Shown piece after piece: positions 1 through 4,070 of a stretch of 6,335 bases of DNA. The notes beneath the pieces are model-generated. The model did not search any database, was not told the origin of the DNA, and saw nothing but the letters and a program-made list of their open reading frames with translations. Origin of the DNA: Bryobacterales bacterium (GTDB lineage Bacteria; Acidobacteriota; Terriglobia; Bryobacterales; Bryobacteraceae); assembly GCA_003164075.1 (NCBI GenBank), contig PLRZ01000635.1:208-6542 (forward strand). Reading direction: 5' to 3'. Both the position numbers and the translations under genes were made by a program. Each line of letters opens with the position of its first letter. Position 1 is the stretch's first letter.

Positions 1-416
1 TGGCGCAGGCCATCGCCCGCGACGGCGAAGGCGCGCGGAAATTCGTCACCATACGGGTGACGGGGACGGCTACCGGCGATGGCGCCGCGCGGATGGCCCG
101 CGCCATTGCCAACTCGCCGCTGGTGAAGACCGCCATCGCCGGCTCCGATCCCAACTGGGGCCGGATCCTCTCGGCCGCGGGCAACGCAGGCGTGGTCTTC
201 GATCCCTCCAAGACCGATATCCGCATGCAGCAGGTGCTGGTCTGCCGCGGCGGGCTGGCGGCGGCCTTTTCGGAAGAGGAACTCAAACAGAAACTGGATG
301 CCGCGGAGTGCGATATCCTGGTGACCGTCCGCGGCAAAGGGAAAGGCGCGGCGCGGTTCTGGACGTGCGACCTCACGGAAGGCTACATCCGCATCAACGC
401 CAGTTACAGGACCTGA
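1..416 (+). CDS. argJ: ArgJ, bifunctional glutamate N-acetyltransferase/ornithine acetyltransferase (5'-truncated, C-terminal 137 residues)
   Basis: ArgJ moves the acetyl group from N-acetylornithine to glutamate in the cytoplasm, the cyclic route of arginine biosynthesis. The family is made as one chain that cleaves itself into alpha and beta parts; only the end of the beta part is in view, and the self-cleavage Thr lies upstream of the window. The reading frame runs in from the edge at base 3. Family signatures are clear: ARDGEGA near the start, IANSPLVKTAIAGSDPNWGRI in the middle, and the terminal FWTCDLTEGYIRINASYRT, which includes the near-invariant Asn/Tyr-Arg-Thr tail. A GTG at 57 is internal, not the start, because conserved ArgJ sequence continues upstream of it. 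The frame is intact to its TGA. The next gene begins 2 nt after the stop, so the two are probably co-transcribed. Base use is very GC-rich (a hand count of 121-180 gives 43 of 60). Confidence 0.96.
   Translation, partial: AQAIARDGEGARKFVTIRVTGTATGDGAARMARAIANSPLVKTAIAGSDPNWGRILSAAGNAGVVFDPSKTDIRMQQVLVCRGGLAAAFSEEELKQKLDAAECDILVTVRGKGKGAARFWTCDLTEGYIRINASYRT
408..411 (+). promoter_or_regulatory. Ribosome binding site for the NTF2-like gene
   Basis: AGGA lies inside the last codons of argJ with a 7-nt spacer to the ATG at 419. It decides the start: the same frame is open back to an ATG at 308, but that stretch is antisense-like Arg/His-rich sequence lying wholly within argJ. Confidence 0.6.
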
Positions 417-418
417 AT

Positions 419-835
419 ATGACGCGCCGCGTGTTGCTGCTCGCTCCCCTGGCCGCCTGTCTGCGGGCCGACTCCGAAAAGGAGGTAGAGGAACTGATTG
501 CCTCCGCGGCCAGCGCGTTGAGCGCCGGCAAGCCGGAACTGTTTCTGGATGCTTTCGACCCCGCCATGCCGGAGTTCGCCAAGCTGCGCTATTCGGTGAT
601 CGGGTTGACCAGCCAGGCCGATCTGAGTTGCTCCATCGAGATCCTGAGTAACGAGGGAGATGACGGCGTGCGCAAGCTGACGCTCGACTGGATTCTGCGC
701 ATCGACCACAAGGACGATAATCCGGGATCCACGCGCCGGCAGAAAACCGTCAAGTGCGAGATCAGGAAGAACGGCAAGAAGTGGCGGATCGTTTCCTTCG
801 ATCCGCTGGACCTGTTTGCGCCGCCCACGGCGTAA
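419..835 (+). CDS. Small exported NTF2-like (SnoaL-type) hypothetical protein
   Basis: The protein has 138 residues. It starts with a short secretory leader: Arg3-Arg4, then a hydrophobic run at about 5-13, then Cys14-Leu-Arg-Ala-Asp. LAAC at 11-14 fits a lipobox, so it may be a lipoprotein, but the leader is short, and signal peptidase I cleavage after Ala17 is an equally fair reading. The mature part begins with an acidic helix (about 18-35, EKEVEELIASAASAL), then a DAFDPAMPEF segment, then alternating beta strands with a conserved-looking KLTLDWILRID and a final KNGKKWRIVSFDPLDLF. This helix-then-curved-sheet order, ending in a 'W-R-I' strand, is typical of NTF2-like domains that bind small molecules or act as protein modules. 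No catalytic residues can be named. The gene is 2 nt downstream of argJ; a functional link to arginine synthesis is not evident. The fold call is from pattern only. Confidence 0.75.
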   Translation: MTRRVLLLAPLAACLRADSEKEVEELIASAASALSAGKPELFLDAFDPAMPEFAKLRYSVIGLTSQADLSCSIEILSNEGDDGVRKLTLDWILRIDHKDDNPGSTRRQKTVKCEIRKNGKKWRIVSFDPLDLFAPPTA

Positions 836-858
836 TCAGGCGCCCGCCCGTGTTTCTT

Positions 859-944
859 ATCGGTGTTCATCGGTGGCCAATAATAATCCTGAGAAGTATT
901 GACGTAAGGCAACACAACAGAATTAGCCACCGATGAACACCGAT
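859..944. repeat. Palindromic repeat element in front of the GxxExxY gene
   Basis: Two arms face each other across about 40 nt. The right arm (926-944) reads GCCACCGATGAACACCGAT, and the left arm (859-877) is its exact reverse complement, 19 of 19. After one mismatch (878 against 925) three more pairs match, so the arms reach 859-881 and 922-944. The loop is AT-rich compared with its surroundings. The arms are too far apart for an ordinary intrinsic terminator, and no T-run follows. The right arm contains the ATG of the following gene. Repeats built on a GATGAACAC-type unit in front of GxxExxY genes are something I recall from many environmental bacteria; their role is unknown. Confidence 0.85.
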
Positions 945-957
945 GAACACCGATGAA
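928..957 (+). repeat. Three perfect tandem copies of a 10-bp unit
   Basis: CACCGATGAA occurs three times end to end (928-937, 938-947, 948-957). Each copy carries an ATG, at 933, 943 and 953, in three different frames because the unit length is not a multiple of three. Only the middle ATG is in frame with the GxxExxY protein. The left arm of the nearby palindrome holds one exact and one degraded copy of the unit on the other strand (866-875 exact; 856-865 with two differences). Confidence 0.9.
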
Positions 958-1365
958 AACGGATACTTGGATTCCCTGACGGAGCGTGTGCTCGGCGCTG
1001 TTTTTGAGGTCTCCAATACTCTAGGCGCTGGATTCCTGGAGAAAGTCTACGAGCGTGCCCTGCTGAGGGAACTCGCCCTTCGCGGCATCCCCGCAAGCTC
1101 CCCAGTCTCACTGTCTGTTACCTATAAAGGCCACTGCATCGGAGAGTACTGTGCCGACATCCTCGTCGAGGATAAACTGGCGGTCGAATTGAAATGTGTG
1201 GATCGTCTCGCCAATGAACACACCGCGCAATGCCTCAACTATTTGCGGGCCTCCAACCTGGGCTTGTGCCTTCTCGTCAATTTCCAAAAGTCCAAAGTCG
1301 AATGGAAGCGCATCATCCAGGGATTTCATGTTCCTGAGCGGGTTGAGGAGCCAAGGGTGCCATGA
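943..1365 (+). CDS. GxxExxY family protein (PD-(D/E)XK nuclease-like fold)
   Basis: The protein has 140 residues, the usual length for this family. The naming motif is G30-F-L-E33-K-V-Y36, preceded by the typical LTERVLGAVFEVSNTLG. A nuclease-like core follows: Asp72 in YCADILVEDKLAVELK, then Glu82-Leu-Lys84, then H93-T-A-Q96-C-L-N-Y100, matching the D...ExK...QxxxY pattern of PD-(D/E)XK folds. All of these residues are present, so the protein looks intact. The biochemical role of the family is not established. ATG 943 is the first start possible after an in-frame TGA at 934-936, and no Shine-Dalgarno sequence precedes it. The first residues (MNTDE) are written by the tandem repeat. Local GC is lower than in argJ (hand counts of 32 and 34 per 60), suggesting a separate origin. 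The last 40 nt overlap the convergent membrane-protein gene. Confidence 0.9.
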   Translation: MNTDENGYLDSLTERVLGAVFEVSNTLGAGFLEKVYERALLRELALRGIPASSPVSLSVTYKGHCIGEYCADILVEDKLAVELKCVDRLANEHTAQCLNYLRASNLGLCLLVNFQKSKVEWKRIIQGFHVPERVEEPRVP

Positions 1366-2729
1366 TGGCCCGGGCGCATTGGCGCCTCGATTGCCTGCTC
1401 CACCCCGTTCGCCTCCGCCGACCGCTGGGCCACGATTGCATTCGGGAACAATCCGCCCAACACGACGAACAAAACTCCCAAGGTCAGAATCCACCTCTCG
1501 CGCGGCAAGGCGTCCGCCATCACCGTGAAACCGGTCCGGCGCCGGCCCAGGAAGAGCCGCGCGAACAAGCGGAAAACGCTGACCGCATTCATGGCGGTGG
1601 CAATCGGCAGCAGCAAGCCGGTTAGCGGGTGCGACGCCAGCGTTCCGTGAATCAGCAGATCCTGGGAACAGAAACTCAGCGTGCCCGGCAGCCCCACTAG
1701 CGCGAGCCCGAACACAATGAAGAAAACCGCCAGCCTGGGCGCATGCTCCGCCAAACCAAGATGTCTGCTGGCTGTCAGGTTCTCGCCGAAGCGGACCTCG
1801 AGCAGCCGCAGAACCCCGAACAGCCCCATGGTGGATACCGTCACCACAATCCAGTGAACCAGCGCGCCGGTGATTCCCTCCACGGTCTCACTCTCCAGCC
1901 CCGCCAAAATGCACGCCGACTGGCTGAGCGCAATCAACGCCAGCAGCCGGCGAGGGGAATTCTCGGTGAGCGCCCGGACGGCGATGTAAAGGGCGGTGGC
2001 GATGGCGAGATACGAAAGCACCGGAAACAGATTGCGGGCCGTATGTGGAAACAGCGGCACAATCAGTTTGGCCACCAGCAACGCTCCAAAGTGGCCGTTC
2101 AGCAGAAGAGCGGTGGGAATCAAGGGACCGCCCTCCACGGCATCTGCCACCCAGGCGTGCGCGGGGCAGATTCCTTTCCGGGAGATTACGGCTACCACGA
2201 GGAGGCCAAACACGGCCATTCCTCCCGGGCCCTGGCCCTTCAATCCTTCGATCGACATGGCGTGGCCGTCGGCCGCAATGAGCGCAATGGCCAGCGCGAG
2301 GGCGATGCTCGAAAGCAGCAGCGCCATTCGCGGGCGCCATGTGACGGCGCGGAACCACTGCGCCAGGAAAGAGGGGACGGTGGACAAGATCCAGGCCAGC
2401 AGCAGCACCAGCAGATTTTCGGCGGAGTAAGCCAGTAGCGTGGAGCCCAGGAGGAAGAGAATTCCGCCGATGGTGCGGGAGTTGCAGTCGCGCCGCGGCA
2501 GCACCAACATAGCGCCCAGCGTGAGGCACGAGAACAGCACCATCAGGGTTTCGACTAACGACTCCCTGGGCGGCACGGTGCGCAGCAGCAGCGCGCTGGC
2601 CACCACGCACGCCCAGGAAGCGGTGAAGCCGATAGCCCGCGCGTGCCGCTCGAATCCCGCCGCCAGGAGTGCGGCGAACCAGGGAATGGCGACGGCCGCA
2701 ACGGTGAGAACCAGGACCGGATGCGTCAT
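1326..2729 (-). CDS. Second NuoL/NuoM-like membrane subunit of the DAB operon
   Basis: The protein has 467 residues and about 14 hydrophobic segments, the standard core of the NuoL/M/N-Mrp antiporter family (Proton_antipo_M). Recognisable landmarks are the TM7 region S183-R-K185-G-I-C-P-A-H-A-W-V-A-D-A-V-E-G-G-P, equivalent to the family's Lys-bearing broken helix; P259-R-R-L-L-A-L-I-A-L-S-Q270 on the way into the second half; His292 in TM11; and G346-L-P-G-T-L-S-F-C-S-Q-D357 at the TM12 break. Against E. coli NuoL several charged residues are changed: the Glu after Trp in TM5 is Ile114, the TM12 Lys is Gln356, and no Lys follows His292. The start is fixed by an ATGA overlap with the stop of the preceding gene. 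The last 13 residues lie antisense to the GxxExxY gene, and the hydrophilic tail after about 430 is of no recognised type. It probably partners the upstream DabB-like protein and DabA in the inner membrane. Whether it conducts ions is unclear. Confidence 0.85.
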   Translation of the reverse strand: MTHPVLVLTVAAVAIPWFAALLAAGFERHARAIGFTASWACVVASALLLRTVPPRESLVETLMVLFSCLTLGAMLVLPRRDCNSRTIGGILFLLGSTLLAYSAENLLVLLLAWILSTVPSFLAQWFRAVTWRPRMALLLSSIALALAIALIAADGHAMSIEGLKGQGPGGMAVFGLLVVAVISRKGICPAHAWVADAVEGGPLIPTALLLNGHFGALLVAKLIVPLFPHTARNLFPVLSYLAIATALYIAVRALTENSPRRLLALIALSQSACILAGLESETVEGITGALVHWIVVTVSTMGLFGVLRLLEVRFGENLTASRHLGLAEHAPRLAVFFIVFGLALVGLPGTLSFCSQDLLIHGTLASHPLTGLLLPIATAMNAVSVFRLFARLFLGRRRTGFTVMADALPRERWILTLGVLFVVLGGLFPNAIVAQRSAEANGVEQAIEAPMRPGHHGTLGSSTRSGT

Positions 2730-4069
2730 CGTCCGCCCCCGTGCCCGGCAGAGCTTCGTATGGGAATGGCAGCCTCTTCCGGCAGGCTCGCGGCGCCCAC
2801 CGGCCCCAGGCCATCCAGTTTCGCGAAGAGCACGGATAGCCGCATGAGCGGATGGACCACCAGGCTATCGAGAATGGTGTCGAGATGGCCGCGGTCCAGA
2901 GCCCATCGGTAGAGCCACAACTGAACCGGCTCCGGAAACAGATCCTCCAGAAACTTGCCCGTCGGTGAGAGTTCCCCTCCAATAGCGGAGTGCATCTGGT
3001 GATAGTCGTGAAGCATGGACGGCGAACGCAGGAACTGCAACGTGCGAACCGTAGCGTGTCCCAGGATGTGCGCCACGGCGATGGCTTTCCAGCCCATTCC
3101 GATTTCCACGAACACCAGGCCCACCTGTGTGAGCGACGCATAAGCCAACGAGGTTTTGGCGTCGGCGCTGGCGCGGCCGGTGATGGTGCCGTAGATGGCG
3201 GTGGTTACGCCGATCGCGATCACCAGAGCCGATGCCAGCGGGGACTGGGCGAGCAGCGGTTGAACGCGGAGCAGGAGGTAGGCGCCGGCGTGAATCGAGA
3301 TGGCGCCGTAGAAGATGGCGCTGGATGGCGTGGGGCCCTCCATGGCGCGTGGAAGCCACCCGGAGAACGGAACCTGCGCGGCCTTTCCGGCAGCCGCGAA
3401 CAGCAGCAGCAGGCAGACCGCGGAGGCCTGGTTTCCGGTTAGCTTGGGCAGGCCGCCGGCAAAGGAGGCCGTTCCGGCCCAATGGTGCATGGCGAAGATG
3501 CCCACCAGCAAGCCAATGTCGCAGGCGCGATAGACGGCGAAGACGCGAAGAGCGTTCTCAACGGGAGCGGGCCGCTGCTGGAAGAAGGCGATCAGCAACA
3601 CCGAAGTGATGCCCACGATCTCCCATCCCCCGGCCAGCAGGTCGAACGAACCGGCGGAGAATGCCAGCAAAGAGCCGAAGGCGAAAAGATGCAGCAGCAG
3701 GAAGAAGCGCAGAAAGCCGCGCTCGCGATGGAGGTAGGTGGCGGAGAATTCCCCGATGAGCCCCGAGAGTACCGCCGTCATGCCCAGAAAGGGGAGAGCC
3801 AGCCGGTCCGCCATGAGCACCAGGGGGAAGTGGTAGTTCCCGACGGCGAACCAGGTACCGAACGTCACCATCACCGGAGCGCCCGTGGAGACCACTTTCC
3901 AGACAACCAGACCGAGCGCCAGAACGGCGGCGGAGAACGTGCCGCCGGAAATCCGGGACAGAACGTGTTCGTCCGGGATCCAGCCCATCAACCACACCAG
4001 CGCCAGGACGGCGAAGACCACACCGGGCGCCACTACCAGAAATACCAGCGCGGTTTGCGAAAGGTCCAC
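2726..4069 (-). CDS. dabB: DabB/MpsA-type NuoL-like ion-conducting membrane subunit, short form
   Basis: DabB is the membrane partner of DabA and is thought to use the ion gradient to drive CO2 hydration. The protein has 447 residues with about 11 membrane helices in the first 346. Proton-path residues known from NuoL are visible: Glu150 in GGWEIVG (TM5), Lys229 in AAGKAAQVPFSGWLPRAMEG (TM7), Asp184, Lys305, and His334/His338 in AVAHILGHA. The position of the NuoL TM8 His is Tyr254, and the Lys after the His pair is Arg342. From about 350 to 447 the chain is mostly polar; LWLYRWALDRGHLDTILDSLVVHPLMRL resembles the far C-terminal part of NuoL-like proteins, so helices 12-14 seem to be skipped. 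The start is GTG, 1 nt after the dabA stop, with GGAGG 8 nt upstream. ATG at 4069-4067 is not available. The stop overlaps the next start as ATGA, so the three genes are translationally coupled. Confidence 0.9.
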   Translation of the reverse strand: MDLSQTALVFLVVAPGVVFAVLALVWLMGWIPDEHVLSRISGGTFSAAVLALGLVVWKVVSTGAPVMVTFGTWFAVGNYHFPLVLMADRLALPFLGMTAVLSGLIGEFSATYLHRERGFLRFFLLLHLFAFGSLLAFSAGSFDLLAGGWEIVGITSVLLIAFFQQRPAPVENALRVFAVYRACDIGLLVGIFAMHHWAGTASFAGGLPKLTGNQASAVCLLLLFAAAGKAAQVPFSGWLPRAMEGPTPSSAIFYGAISIHAGAYLLLRVQPLLAQSPLASALVIAIGVTTAIYGTITGRASADAKTSLAYASLTQVGLVFVEIGMGWKAIAVAHILGHATVRTLQFLRSPSMLHDYHQMHSAIGGELSPTGKFLEDLFPEPVQLWLYRWALDRGHLDTILDSLVVHPLMRLSVLFAKLDGLGPVGAASLPEEAAIPIRSSAGHGGGR

Positions 4070-4070
4070 C

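Noticed and set aside
308..418. Upstream extension of the NTF2-like gene to an ATG inside argJ
   Set aside because: The extra 37 residues are Arg/His/Pro-rich out-of-frame argJ sequence. The ATG at 419 has a well-placed AGGA and is followed directly by a signal peptide.
899..927. Possible promoter for the GxxExxY gene (TTGACG at 899-904)
   Set aside because: The -35-like hexamer is good, but no acceptable -10 element lies 16-18 nt downstream, so it is not called.
1359..1386. Short hairpins (GCCAT/ATGGC and GGCGC/GCGCC) near the convergent gene ends
   Set aside because: The stems are only 5 bp, there is no T-run on either strand, and similar short palindromes are expected in GC-rich coding DNA. 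Not called as a terminator.
1888..3141. Long minus-strand open frame of 417 codons spanning the dabB/second-subunit junction
   Set aside because: It is in a different frame from both real proteins, and the product is Arg/Ala/Gly/Ser-rich with no membrane helices, so it is a shadow of the two genes.
1326..4069. Complex I (nuo) or Mrp antiporter operon
   Set aside because: No other nuo or mrp subunit is present, and both membrane genes are coupled directly to dabA, which points to a DAB/MpsAB system.
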